A stretch of DNA of 64,000 nt from DASSKA01 sp963839365 (GTDB lineage: Bacteria > Actinomycetota > Actinomycetes > Propionibacteriales > Nocardioidaceae), in assembly GCA_963839365.1 (NCBI GenBank), contig CAWIUT010000001.1, positions 930,001 through 994,000 on the forward strand, given 5' to 3'. The position numbers and the translations under genes are program-made. Below the pieces are notes generated by a model. That model had not been told where the DNA came from, did not search any database, and was given only the letters and a program-made list of their open reading frames with translations. Shown piece by piece: positions 42,656 through 51,413 of this stretch; position 1 is the stretch's first letter, and the number at the start of each line of letters is the position of its first letter.

Positions 42656-44068
42656 ATGGCACACAGCACGTCCACCCGGGAGCCGAGCACCCTGCGCAAG
42701 ACGCTGGTCCCGCTCGCGCTCGCGCAGTTCATCTGCAGCTTCGCGGGCTCGAACATGAACGTGATGATCAACGACATGAGCAAGGACCTGCACACCACCG
42801 TGCAGGGCATCCAGCTCGCGATCACCGCCTTCCTGCTGGTGATGGCGGCGCTGATGATCCCCGGCGGCAAGCTGACCGACAAGTACGGCCGGAAGCGCTG
42901 CTTCAACATAGGCCTGGGCGTGTACGGCGTGGGGGCACTGGTCAGCGCGGCCTCCCCCGGCCTCGGCCTGCTCATCCTCGGCAACTCGATCTTCGAGGGC
43001 GTCGGCACGGCCCTGCTGATCCCGCCCGTCTACATCCTGGCCACGCTGCTGTTCACCGAGACCACCTCCCGGGCCCGCGCGTTCGGCGCTATCAGCGCCG
43101 CCGGCGGTCTGGGCGCGGCCTCCGGCCCGCTGATCGGCGGCGCGATCGCCACCGGGATCAGCTGGCGGGCGGCGTTCGTGTTCCAGGCACTCGTGATCGT
43201 CACCATCGTGCTGCTCAGCCGCCGCAACGTGCGGGACCCGCTGCCGGCGGACCCGTCCCGGTCCTTCGACATCGGCGGAGCCGTGCTGTCCGCGGTCGGC
43301 CTGGTCCTGGTGGTGCTGGGGATCCTGGCCGCGGAGCAGAACTTCTGGCTGATGATCGGGCTGATCGCCGGCGGCGCGCTGGTGCTGGCCTGGTTCTTCA
43401 TCTCGGCGCGCCGCAAGGAGCGCGCGGGGCGGGAGCCGCTGCTGTCCCCGTCGCTGTTCCGCAACCGGACCTCCAACCTGGGGCTGGTCACCCAGAACAC
43501 CCAGTGGCTGATGCTGATGGGCATGTCGTTCACGGTGGCGGCCTACCTGCAGGTGGTGCGCGGCTACAACGCCGTCCAGACCGGTGTGATCTTCTCCGCG
43601 GCGACGGTCGGCCTGCTCGTCTCGTCGATGGCGGCCGAGCGGCTCGCCAAGCGCTACAGCCAGCGCTCGCTGATCGGAGCCGGGTTCGTGGGCACGATCC
43701 TGGGAGTGCCCGTGCTGCTGGTGCTGAGCACCGCCCACGCGAGCGCATGGGCCACTACCCCGGGGCTACTGCTGATCGGGCTCGGCGTGGGCCTGATGCT
43801 CACCCCGTCGGTGAACGTGGTGCAGTCGGCCTTCCCCGAGCAGCAGCAGGGCGAGATCTCCGGCCTGTCCCGCAGCGTGTCCAACCTCGGCTCGTCGATG
43901 GGCACCGCGATCGCCGGGACGATCCTGGTCGCCGGCATCACGTCGAGCCCGGACTCGTCGTACGGCTTCGCGATCGTGGCGCTCGCCGCGGTCGGCCTGA
44001 TCGGGCTGGTGGCCGCGCTGCTGCTGCCGCGGACGCCGGCACCGAAACAGGAGCCGCAGCCCGCCTAG
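42656..44068 (+). CDS. MFS transporter, DHA2 (14-helix) type
   Basis: About 470 residues from the ATG at 42656, nearly all in hydrophobic segments. The conserved loop 2-3 motif is GGKLTDKYGRKRCFNIG and the motif C-like stretch GAASGPLIGGAIATGISWRAAFVFQ is the antiporter signature. This is the drug:proton antiporter 2 branch. It lies 57 bases after the FMN reductase gene on the same strand. Substrate unknown. The start is uncertain; an ATG at 42617 is possible. Confidence 0.88.
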   Translation: MAHSTSTREPSTLRKTLVPLALAQFICSFAGSNMNVMINDMSKDLHTTVQGIQLAITAFLLVMAALMIPGGKLTDKYGRKRCFNIGLGVYGVGALVSAASPGLGLLILGNSIFEGVGTALLIPPVYILATLLFTETTSRARAFGAISAAGGLGAASGPLIGGAIATGISWRAAFVFQALVIVTIVLLSRRNVRDPLPADPSRSFDIGGAVLSAVGLVLVVLGILAAEQNFWLMIGLIAGGALVLAWFFISARRKERAGREPLLSPSLFRNRTSNLGLVTQNTQWLMLMGMSFTVAAYLQVVRGYNAVQTGVIFSAATVGLLVSSMAAERLAKRYSQRSLIGAGFVGTILGVPVLLVLSTAHASAWATTPGLLLIGLGVGLMLTPSVNVVQSAFPEQQQGEISGLSRSVSNLGSSMGTAIAGTILVAGITSSPDSSYGFAIVALAAVGLIGLVAALLLPRTPAPKQEPQPA

Positions 44069-44170
44069 CCCCACCAGGTCCAGACCGGCGGCGCTGCGAG
44101 CTTCCGCACGGGTTTTCGCACGCCAGCCGGGGCAATACTCACGGGTAGGGGGGAGCGAGAGCGAGGATCC

Positions 44171-44893
44171 GTGAGCTGCACGTTGGAGCGCTGGCGGCGC
44201 GACCCGGTGTTCGTGAGCCAGCCGTCGCCCACCCTCTTGCTCAGCCGGGACTTCACCATCGCCGCGGCCAGCCGGTCTTACCTGCAGCTGACCGGCCGGA
44301 CCGAGGACCAGCTCATCGCGTTGAACGTCTTCGAAGCGTTCCCGGAGAGCCCGGACTGCGCCACCGCGGGCGCCACCACGGAGTTCGCGGAGTCCTGCGA
44401 GCGGGTGCTGCGGACCCGGCGGTGCCACCGGCTGGAGCCGATCCGGTACGACGTGGAGGACGCCGAAGAGCCGGGCGCCTTCACCGAGAAGACCTGGGCT
44501 GTGGTCAACGCGCCCGTCGCGGACGGCGACACGGCGGGCGTGATGGTGCGGACAGAGGACCTGACCCCGCTGAGTGGAGGCCTGCTCACCGCGCTGCGCG
44601 CCTACCGCGAGGTGCTCGTGGAGGCCGACGGACGGCTCCCCGGGACCCGGCGCGACGACGTGGACGCGGTAGCGAACGCGATCGAGAGCTACACGGCGGT
44701 GGCCACCGAGGTGGCGCAGCTGCGCCAGGCGATGCGCACCCGGGCCGCGATCGAGCAGGCCAAGGGCATGGTGATGGCCGACCGGAAGTGTGCCGCCGAC
44801 GAGGCCTTCGCCCTGCTCCGCCGGCTGTCCAACGAGACCAACGTGCCGCTGGCCGAGGTGGCCGCTGCGGTGGTGTACCAGCGCAGCCGCTGA
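44171..44893 (+). CDS. PAS-ANTAR RNA-binding regulator
   Basis: A 240-residue protein starting at a GTG with GAGGA upstream. Residues about 18-120 form a PAS sensor (SQPSPTLLLSRDFTIAAASRSYLQLTGR, TWAVVNAPVADGDTAGVMVRTEDLT). The C-terminal 55 residues are an ANTAR domain (RAAIEQAKGMVMADRKCAADEAFALLRRLSNETNVPLAEVA), which binds paired hexaloop hairpins in RNA and prevents termination. Ligand and targets unknown. Confidence 0.9.
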   Translation: MSCTLERWRRDPVFVSQPSPTLLLSRDFTIAAASRSYLQLTGRTEDQLIALNVFEAFPESPDCATAGATTEFAESCERVLRTRRCHRLEPIRYDVEDAEEPGAFTEKTWAVVNAPVADGDTAGVMVRTEDLTPLSGGLLTALRAYREVLVEADGRLPGTRRDDVDAVANAIESYTAVATEVAQLRQAMRTRAAIEQAKGMVMADRKCAADEAFALLRRLSNETNVPLAEVAAAVVYQRSR

Positions 44894-45004
44894 CCGGCCC
44901 GTCGGAACGGGAGGCCGACTACCCCAGCGGCTCGACGAGCGCGCGCCGACGACCTTCGGCACCAGGTCCACGAGCCGGCCCTCCACCATCGCACGTGCCC
45001 GCGG

Positions 45005-45757
45005 TCATGAGTCCTCTCCTCGCCGCCCGGCACCGTCCTCGTTGACCTCGTCGTACCGGATCCGGGCCTGCCGCCCGCGCGGCCCCGGGTAGCGCACCCA
45101 GGTGTGACGTGGGCTCCAGACGTACGCCTCGGGCAGCTGCCAGCCCCGCCACCGGGCGACCAGGCAGATCGCGGCGCCGATCAGGGTGGCCGCGACCAGC
45201 CCGAGCGACGGGTAGCCGAGCTCGAAGAGCACGACGAGGACGCCGCTGGCGGCCAGCGCCGCCGTGGCGTAGAGCGTGTTGCCGCCGAAGATGCTCGGGA
45301 TCCGGCGCAGCACCACGTCGCGCACCATGCCGCCGCCGACGGCGGTGATGGTGCCCAGCAACAGGGCGGGCAGCCAGCCGAGCCCGATGCCCAGGGTCTT
45401 CTGCGCGCCGGCGGCCGCCCAGCAGCCGAGCGCGAGCGCGTCCAGGACCGGGAAGACGTGGTTCCACAGCCGGCCTTCGACGCGTACGACGAACGCCACC
45501 GCCGCCCCGGCGAGCGCGGTGAGGATGTAGGCGTAGTCGGTGAGCGCGACCGGCGGGCCGTGCTGCAGAAGGGTGTCGCGGATCAGCCCGCCACCGAGGC
45601 CGGAGATGATCGCCAGCGTGCCGAAGCCCACCGGGTCCAGCCGCTCCCCGCGGGCCATCACCCCGCCGAGCAACGCGTTGGCCAGCACGCCGGTGAGGTC
45701 CACCCCGCGGAACACCGCGTCCAGCGTCCCGGCCGTCACCGGCACCGCCACCGCCAT
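45005..45757 (-). CDS. TRIC-type (UPF0126) cation channel-like membrane protein
   Basis: About 250 residues holding two repeated three-helix units with the diagnostic glycine motifs GLGGGLIRDTLLQHGPPVAL and AVGGGMVRDVVLRRIPSIF, each Gly-Gly-Gly-x-(I/V)-R-D. These families form trimeric potassium channels. About seven membrane segments are visible and a basic cytoplasmic tail. The ATG at 45757 is used, but a GTG at 45796 and a GTG at 45751 (better RBS spacing) are possible. Confidence 0.88.
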   Translation of the reverse strand: MAVAVPVTAGTLDAVFRGVDLTGVLANALLGGVMARGERLDPVGFGTLAIISGLGGGLIRDTLLQHGPPVALTDYAYILTALAGAAVAFVVRVEGRLWNHVFPVLDALALGCWAAAGAQKTLGIGLGWLPALLLGTITAVGGGMVRDVVLRRIPSIFGGNTLYATAALAASGVLVVLFELGYPSLGLVAATLIGAAICLVARWRGWQLPEAYVWSPRHTWVRYPGPRGRQARIRYDEVNEDGAGRRGEDS

Positions 45758-45826
45758 CACCTCCCGCTGCCTCGGGCTCCATGCTCCCAGTTGCACGCCA
45801 CGGGTATGCAGCGGACCGCCTCCATA

Positions 45827-46834
45827 TCAGGACTCGTCGAGGACCAGCACCGCGGCTCCGTGCACCCGGTCATGGGCGAGGTCGGCGAGCGCCTGGTCGG
45901 CGGCCTCGAACGGGTACGGCGTGGTGGTCACCTTCAGCTGCAGCCGGGAGGCGATCGTGAACAGCTCGGCCCCGTCGTGGCGGGTGTTGGCGGTCACGCT
46001 GCGCAGGGTGCGCTCCTGGAACAGGTGTTCCTGGTAGGACAGCGGCGGGATGTCGCTGAGGTGGATGCCGGCTACCGAGAGGGTGCCGCCGCGGTCGAGC
46101 GCAGCGAGCGCGACCGGCACCAGCTCCCCCACGGGCGCGAACAAGATGGCCGAGTCCAGCGGCTCCGGCGGCGGGTCCGCGGCGCCTTGGGCGGAGGCAG
46201 CGCCCAGCGAGAGCGCGAGCTGCCGCGCGTCCGCGGAGCGGGTCATCACGTGCACCGTGGCCCCCTGGCCCATGGCGATCTGCGCGGCCAGGTGCGCCGA
46301 GGCCCCGAAGCCGTAGATGCCGAGCCGGCCGTGGTGCGGCAGATCGGCCCGGCGCAGCGCCCGGTAGCCGATGATCCCGGCACACAGCAGTGGCGCCGCC
46401 TCCTGGTCGCTGAACTCGTCCGGGAGCGGGTAGGCGAACCCTTCGTCGACCACCGCCGCCTCGGCGTACCCGCCGTCCTCGTCCCAGCCGGTGAACCGCG
46501 GAGCCAGGCAGAGGTTCTCGTGGCCCGCGACGCAGTACCGGCAGACGCCGCAGGTGCGGCGCAGCCACGCGATGCCGACCCGCTGTCCGATCTCGAACCG
46601 GCGAGCGCCCTCGCCGAGCTCGTCCACCACGCCGACCACCTCGTGGCCGGGCACCAACGCCGGATGCCGGGGGGCCAGATCTCCCTCGGCCAGGTGCAGG
46701 TCGGTGCGGCAGACACCGCAGACGCGCACCCGGACCCGGATCTGCCCGAAGCCCGGCTCGGGCACCGCGCGCTCGACCAGGCGCAGCGGTCCATCGTCGA
46801 TCGGGGCGGGGTGGTCCACCACCCATGCGCGCAT
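45827..46834 (-). CDS. Zinc-dependent alcohol dehydrogenase
   Basis: A 335-residue medium-chain dehydrogenase. Catalytic zinc ligands are seen in VCGVCRTDLH and GHEVVGVV; the structural zinc site has four Cys in RRTCGVCRYCVAGHENLC. The Rossmann motif is GIYGFGASAHLAAQIA. RBS AAGGAGG lies about 7 bases before the ATG. It would interconvert an alcohol and aldehyde with NAD(P). The nearest relatives are the broad-specificity 'AdhA' group. Confidence 0.92.
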   Translation of the reverse strand: MRAWVVDHPAPIDDGPLRLVERAVPEPGFGQIRVRVRVCGVCRTDLHLAEGDLAPRHPALVPGHEVVGVVDELGEGARRFEIGQRVGIAWLRRTCGVCRYCVAGHENLCLAPRFTGWDEDGGYAEAAVVDEGFAYPLPDEFSDQEAAPLLCAGIIGYRALRRADLPHHGRLGIYGFGASAHLAAQIAMGQGATVHVMTRSADARQLALSLGAASAQGAADPPPEPLDSAILFAPVGELVPVALAALDRGGTLSVAGIHLSDIPPLSYQEHLFQERTLRSVTANTRHDGAELFTIASRLQLKVTTTPYPFEAADQALADLAHDRVHGAAVLVLDES

Positions 46835-46920
46835 CAGTCGCCTCCTTCGGCGGCCAGCCTACGGGCGGGCCCGGCCCCCCGGCCACCGCGTCGGCGGCGC
46901 ACACGAGGAGGAGATCACTC

Positions 46921-48192
46921 TCAGAAGCCGACCGCGGCGCTCGGGGCCACGTCGGTGCGCATCGCCCGCCACAGCTCGGCCACCGCACCGCGGCGACGCT
47001 CCTGCACCAGCCCGGCGCGGTGCTGGGCAACGAGGTTGCCGCCGCCGAGGTACGCCGCGCCGAGCGCCTGCACCCCCAGACGGACCTCGGCCTCCGCGGT
47101 CGTCTGCTCCACGGCGGCCGAGCCGGCGGCATCGGCGTGGATCCGCCAGCTCCCGTCGTTCCAGGGGGCAGCCGGGTCGGAGACCTCCACCACGACGTCG
47201 CACGGCGTGCTCCAGGAACGGTCCTGCAGCGCCGCGGGCAGGTCGACCAGCCGGACCCACAGCCCGTCGTACGTCGCGATGTCGGAGGTCGACCGCGGTC
47301 CGCCCACCCATGACAACAGGGGGTCGTCGATGCCGACCGAGCTGACCTTGGTGGTGCCGATGAGGTCGAAGTCGACAAGGCGGCGCAGCAGCGCGAGGCG
47401 CGCGGCCGGGTCTCCGATCACCGACCACACCTCGATCTCCCCCGCCGGGCGGGCACGCTCCCACTTGTGGCTGCGGCGGAACATCACGAACCCGACGTCC
47501 GCCCCGTCGCGGCGGGCAAACAGCACCCGCCAGACCTCCTTGTCCCGCAGCTCCTCGGGCAGCTGGTAGCAGAGCCGGCTGTAGTAGGCGTTCTCGCCGA
47601 CCACCTCGCCGAGCTCGGCCGATGCGAGGTGACACTCCCGCATCCGCTTCGGCACCTCCGGGTCCGTCACCGACGCCAGGTGGGTGGTGAGACCGGCCGC
47701 CGCGTCCTCCAGGTGGGGCGCGTTCAGCGTCGTACCCCGGTTCAGGTCGACGGCCAGCTCCAGCGACGCGAGCCCGTACCCGTGGCGGCCGTAGATGGCC
47801 GGCTCGCTGGCGTGCAGCGCGGAGACGTGGGTGCCGTCCTGGGCGCGCACCTGCTCGAAGTGGTGGCGCAGCATCGCGGTGAGCACGCCCTTGCGGCGCT
47901 GGTCCGGGTGCACGCCGACGAAGGACAGGCCGGCGCACGGCACCTGGCGGACGCCGGCGCCCGGTCCCGGGCCCGGGACGGAGAGGGTGAGCGGGTAGAC
48001 GCCGTAGATGCCGGCGTACGTCGCCGGGTCGGCACCGTCGACCTCCGCCGCGTACCTCTGGTCCTCGGGCAGTCCGAGCAGCTGCACCTCCACGGATGCA
48101 TCCGGGACCTCGTGGAACCAGACGGTGTGGTCGGTGGCGAGGTACCGCCCGGGGTCGGTGGCGAGACCTACGCGGATCGGGGTGTCGGTCAT
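46921..48192 (-). CDS. Eis-like N-acetyltransferase (GNAT-GNAT-SCP)
   Basis: A 423-residue protein from the ATG at 48192 with the Eis-family layout: GNAT domain 1 (PCAGLSFVGVHPDQRRKGVLTAMLRHHF with the acetyl-CoA loop), a linker, a second GNAT-like domain (FVMFRRSHKWERARP, SVIGDPAARLALLRRLVDFD) and a C-terminal sterol-carrier-like domain (SWSTPCDVVVEVSDPAAPWNDGSWRI). Family members acetylate amines including aminoglycosides, though resistance is not implied. No operon partner. RBS is weak. Confidence 0.88.
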   Translation of the reverse strand: MTDTPIRVGLATDPGRYLATDHTVWFHEVPDASVEVQLLGLPEDQRYAAEVDGADPATYAGIYGVYPLTLSVPGPGPGAGVRQVPCAGLSFVGVHPDQRRKGVLTAMLRHHFEQVRAQDGTHVSALHASEPAIYGRHGYGLASLELAVDLNRGTTLNAPHLEDAAAGLTTHLASVTDPEVPKRMRECHLASAELGEVVGENAYYSRLCYQLPEELRDKEVWRVLFARRDGADVGFVMFRRSHKWERARPAGEIEVWSVIGDPAARLALLRRLVDFDLIGTTKVSSVGIDDPLLSWVGGPRSTSDIATYDGLWVRLVDLPAALQDRSWSTPCDVVVEVSDPAAPWNDGSWRIHADAAGSAAVEQTTAEAEVRLGVQALGAAYLGGGNLVAQHRAGLVQERRRGAVAELWRAMRTDVAPSAAVGF

Positions 48193-48396
48193 GGGCCCAG
48201 CCAACCGTGCCCGGTCGGCAAGCTCAACTCCATTACGTCCGGCCCGTCGGCGCACGGCGGTCTCGGGTGGGGGACGCCGTACTTCGGGAAGACTCCGGTT
48301 CTGCGGCCGCCGACCCCCGCGGCACGGCATCATCGTGCTCGAACGCGGCCGGCGGCGGCGAGCCCGCAACGGCCGCGGGCCGGACCCGGTGAAGGG

Positions 48397-48495
48397 GTGT
48401 TGATAGCTGCGTGGTTAGCCATCGGCGTGTTCTTCGTGGCCGGTGGACTGGCACTGCACCTAGCGCTTGGCGCTCTGGTCGTGCACCTCGGCTGA
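48397..48495 (+). CDS. Possible 32-residue single-pass membrane peptide
   Basis: GTG at 48397 opens a short frame of almost pure hydrophobic residues (LIAAWLAIGVFFVAGGLALHL). GAAGG lies too close to the GTG for a good RBS, and TTA, CTA and ATA codons are unlike the host. It might be a small membrane protein or chance. Confidence 0.28.
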   Translation: MLIAAWLAIGVFFVAGGLALHLALGALVVHLG

Positions 48496-48616
48496 TCCGT
48501 CGCTCGTCGAGCGCACGGCAACTCACCGTTTCCTCGATCCCGGAGATGGGCATGGCCAGGTAAGTCGGCCGAACGCTCGTCGGGTTGTCGGCGGACTGGC
48601 TACGAAAGGCAGAGAG

Positions 48617-48970
48617 ATGGCAGAGACCCAGGGCGCTGCCGAGAATCCGTCGCGGACTCGGGATCATCTGGCCAACGAGAGGACCTACCTGGCGTGGCTG
48701 CGCACGGCTGCCAATGTCATGGTCGTCGGGTTGGCGATCGCGAAGTTCGCCTCGTCGAGCGGAGCGAGTGCCGTCGCAGCTGGGGGCGTGCTGATCGTGG
48801 TCGGCGCCGTGGGCCTCGGCTACGGCACCATCCGGTACCGCAAGGTGAACCGGGAGATCGAAAGCAACGACTACATCACTGGCTCGCGCGGGCGGGCCCC
48901 CGTCGTGGCCAGCACAGTGTTGGTCATCGCGATGCTGATGGCGCTCGTGTTGCTCACCCTCGGCAGGTAG
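48617..48970 (+). CDS. DUF202 (YidH-like) membrane protein
   Basis: A 117-residue three-helix membrane protein. The conserved N-terminal signature is RDHLANERTYLAWLRTAANVMVVGLAIAKF, diagnostic of the DUF202/YidH family, followed by hydrophobic segments at about residues 28-45, 52-68 and 92-112. AAAGG lies about 7 bases before the ATG. Function unknown. Confidence 0.9.
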   Translation: MAETQGAAENPSRTRDHLANERTYLAWLRTAANVMVVGLAIAKFASSSGASAVAAGGVLIVVGAVGLGYGTIRYRKVNREIESNDYITGSRGRAPVVASTVLVIAMLMALVLLTLGR

Positions 48971-49167
48971 TCCCTCGCCGGACCTGAGCTGACCTCCGTC
49001 TGGAGCCGCCTGGGTGTCCGGAGCGGCAACTCCGGAAGCCGCCGCTGTCGGGGAGCCGGCCGAGGTCGTCGTCAAGTGGGCTGCGCCGTTCGGGCTATGT
49101 AACCGGTCAGCCGACCGGGTCTAGCGTCGCGGAGGACGGGGAGGACGGGGAGGACGGAGATGGTGTC

Positions 49168-49605
49168 ATGTCCGAAGACTTCAAGGCGGTAGCCGCCCGG
49201 ATGCCGTCGGAGGTGTTCACTCAGGGCAAGGTCGAGGTCATCGACGAGGTGGTGCATACCGATTTCGTCGACCACGGCGATCCTCTGCCTGGGATCTCGA
49301 ACGACCGTGAGGGACTCAAGGCGATGGTGGCCGCACTTCGCGAGGCGTTCCCTGATCTGACGAACACGGTCAACCATGTGGTCGCCGAGGGCGACCTGGT
49401 CGCGCAGCACGTCACAACCTCGGGCACGATGCTCGGCGAGCTGGCAGGGATGCCTCCGACCGGGAAGCATGCGTCTTGGGACGCGATGCATCTTGTCCGC
49501 TTCCGTGACGGGAAGATCGCGGAGCACTGGGTTGTGGTGGACCAGCTGGGCATGTTCCGGCAGCTCGGCTTCGCGCAGATGCCTGGGCAACGCCAGCCGG
49601 CATAG
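49168..49605 (+). CDS. SnoaL-like polyketide cyclase-family protein (ester cyclase)
   Basis: A 145-residue NTF2-fold protein with the SnoaL pattern (VHTDFVDHGDPLPGISNDREGLKAMVAALREAFPDLTNTV, VAQHVTTSGTMLGELAGMPPTGKHASWDAMHLVRFRDGKIAEHWVVVDQLGMFRQLG). Members are polyketide cyclases or stress-linked proteins of unknown substrate. The ATG follows three short GGACGGGGA-type repeats whose GGAG may serve as RBS. Third positions are less GC-biased than in most neighbours. Confidence 0.85.
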   Translation: MSEDFKAVAARMPSEVFTQGKVEVIDEVVHTDFVDHGDPLPGISNDREGLKAMVAALREAFPDLTNTVNHVVAEGDLVAQHVTTSGTMLGELAGMPPTGKHASWDAMHLVRFRDGKIAEHWVVVDQLGMFRQLGFAQMPGQRQPA

Positions 49606-49855
49606 CTTCGCGCCGGCCACAGAGGGACTCGGGGAAGTCGTCGACGTTGCCTCAGGTCGGCTCACCTTGACTGTTGGTGTCGCCGTCGGTTGTTGGCGCC
49701 TGCGTGCGCTGATCTGCCGCTGCGTCAAGCTGCCTGGCTCTCTTTGGTGCCGTCGGGAAGGGTCGCAGCAGCTCGCATACTCCAGCCTGGTCCCCGGCCA
49801 CTGTCCGGCCCCGGCGAAGGCCCCCTTGTGCCGGCCAGAATGCGGCTACTCTCGG

Positions 49856-50008
49856 CTAGTCCCTCACCCGTTCTCTGGATGCATCCGTAAGCCGCATGAG
49901 GGGCCCTACGATCAGGACGATACCCACGATGAACATTGCGGCGACGGCCAGCGACCCGAGTGCCACGAGCAGGATGAGAACAACCTCGGTGGGCCCCAGA
50001 CCAAACAT
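49856..50008 (-). CDS. Small single-pass membrane protein (50 residues)
   Basis: ATG at 50008 with GAGG 9 bases upstream encodes MFGLGPTEVVLILLVALGS, a second hydrophobic segment (MFIVGIVLIVGPLM) and the tail RLTDASRERVRD, stopping at TAG 49856. It starts like TatA but lacks the TatA amphipathic helix, and the two hydrophobic stretches could be one long or two short helices. Codons are plausible for the host. Too short for most gene finders, so it may be unannotated elsewhere. Confidence 0.6.
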   Translation of the reverse strand: MFGLGPTEVVLILLVALGSLAVAAMFIVGIVLIVGPLMRLTDASRERVRD

Positions 50009-50484
50009 TTCCGTCACCTCTTCACGGCGTCCGCGTTAGTCCAGGCTAGCGAGGGATCCCTGGCTGGCGAGCACATCCTTGTGGCTCGGGTCGGCGGTTC
50101 GGCAGCAACGCACCCCGGCTACCGGTACGTTCGGTAAGCGACGATTGTGCGACTGGGGAATGCCATGGACGTTTGGTTTGCTCCTTCGCCTTCGATGCCG
50201 CCGGCTCCGGAGCTGGCTTCCGTTATTGGCGCCTGGAGGCCATCGACGAACCTCTCGGTGGTGCCCTTCAGCGGCGCCGCCATTTGTGAGCTGATGCGCT
50301 TGGTGCTGATGGCGGTACGGGCATTCTCCTGGACGGTAGCCGCTGGGGGTTGGCCTCCTGTTCGCTCTGGCATGGGTGCAGGCGCGACGCTCCTACCCGG
50401 CGGTCGGGGAGGACTGGCTAGATCCTTCTGGTCAGGCGTGCCCCTTGCACGCCCGGAGCGCGCAGCGGACGGGGGCGCCGCCCA
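50009..50484. other. Interval with no supported gene
   Basis: Several frames are open but none has consistent codon bias, an RBS or family similarity. GC bias is weaker than in the surrounding host genes, consistent with decayed sequence next to the integrase relic. Confidence 0.5.
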
Positions 50485-50562
50485 GGGCCGGAGGCCCGGA
50501 GCGCGGGGGTCCCGCCAAGCCGAGCACCAGGGCGTGCCGCGCCGTTGGCGCGCTTGAGCCAG
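50485..50562. repeat. Hairpin element, copy 1
   Basis: GGGCCGGAGGCCC (50485-50497), then GGAGCGCGGGGG, and GCGCCGTTGGCGC (50539-50551) followed by GCTTGAGCCAG. The same order of elements recurs at 52184-52253. It runs into the start of the integrase relic. Confidence 0.6.
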
Positions 50563-50868
50563 GTGTCCAACCGGTACATCGCGATCCCAGAGCTATTGGC
50601 ACCAGGGCTGAAGGAGCGGGTCGACGGACGCACGGCCGACGCCCTGGTGTTCACCGCACCCAACGGCGGCTACCTCCGGAACCGGAACTGGCAGCACCGG
50701 TCTGGCTTCGACGAGGCGGCCAAGTCGCTCGGCCTGGTGGTGACTCCGCTCGACCTGCGTCGTAGGTTCGGCAGCCTGGCTCGAGCAACCGGCGCGGAAC
50801 TGCGGTGGATCCAGAAGGCGATGGGACATGAGCTGCCACGAGCGGCGTTGGAAGGCTGTCGGCGCTGA
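50545..50868 (+). pseudogene. Tyrosine integrase C-terminal remnant
   Basis: The frame reads RYIAIPELLAPGLKERV, ADALVFTAPNGGYLRNRNW, TPLDLRRRFGSLARATGAELRWIQKAMGHEL, a clear C-terminal catalytic domain of AICE and phage-type tyrosine recombinases. The N-terminal two-thirds are absent. The usual HxxR is here LDLR (His replaced by Leu) and the sequence after GHEL, which should contain the nucleophile Tyr, diverges and stops. It lies 41 bases from the tRNA-derived att site, where an integrase gene normally sits. Confidence 0.8.
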
Positions 50869-50909
50869 GGACGATGGCCGCGATTGCGGCTTTGACCTGG
50901 GGTTTTGTG

Positions 50910-50954
50910 TGGAGCCGCCTGTCGGAATCGAACCGACGACCTATTCATTACGAG
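50910..50954 (-). other. tRNA-Thr(CGT) 3' fragment, probable attachment site
   Basis: Read leftward it begins CTCGTAA (a complete anticodon loop with CGT), then TGAAT, AGGTC, the T arm GTCGG-TTCGATTC-CGACA, and acceptor strand GGCGGCT with CCA at 50910-50912. The bases that should form the 5' half (D arm, 5' anticodon stem) are not there: the sequence upstream does not pair. Integrases of AICEs and phages commonly recombine within the 3' half of tRNA genes, so this 45-bp piece is best read as one end of an integrated element. Confidence 0.85.
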
Positions 50955-51080
50955 CGTCAGCGGGAGCTAGTTTCGCTAGTAATACTTAGCGATTCCCGCG
51001 GGAACCGTGCGTCCCACTCCCGGTCGCGGGTGCCGGATTCAGAGCTCGTACGGCCAAAATGCGGCCACGAAGAGCCAGGT

Positions 51081-51263
51081 TCAGCGAGTCCGCCGGGGAG
51101 GTCCGTCGGTGGCTTCGTACAAGCCGTCCGCTTCCCCTTCACGCGCCATACGGTCGAGCATCGCTGTTCGCTGCTCGCGGGTTGGCGTGTTCTCCCTATG
51201 ACGTCGACGTCGATCCATAACGTCCATTGTGGCGCGTCGAGGTACGCCCGTGGGCCTGGCCAT
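51081..51263 (-). CDS. Possible small hypothetical protein
   Basis: From the ATG at 51263 a frame encodes about 60 residues, ending with TPTREQRTAMLDRMAREGEADGLYEATDGPP. The last half looks like a helical regulatory protein. No RBS is seen, and an ATG at 51227 is an alternative. Inside the island, near its left edge. Confidence 0.35.
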   Translation of the reverse strand: MARPTGVPRRATMDVMDRRRRHRENTPTREQRTAMLDRMAREGEADGLYEATDGPPRRTR

Positions 51264-51413
51264 GGGAGAGCCATCGACCCGATAGCCAGCCCTGTTGCTC
51301 GTCGGCGTCCGGGGGCAAGGGTGGCCGCAGGCCATCGCGCAGCGACGCGCAGCGCCCTTGCGGCCGGGTGCCGGCGTGCAAATCCTGCTGGATCGGGTCG
51401 GCGGCTCGAACGC

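Noticed and set aside
45104..47569. Long plus-strand frame across the TRIC, alcohol dehydrogenase and Eis-like genes
   Set aside because: Antisense to three genes with clear family motifs; composition is typical of a GC-rich shadow.
50079..50557. Overlapping short frames between the small membrane protein and the integrase relic
   Set aside because: None has an RBS, consistent codon bias or a recognisable domain.
50910..50985. Complete tRNA-Thr gene
   Set aside because: Only anticodon loop through CCA is present; the 5' anticodon stem, D arm and 5' acceptor do not pair.
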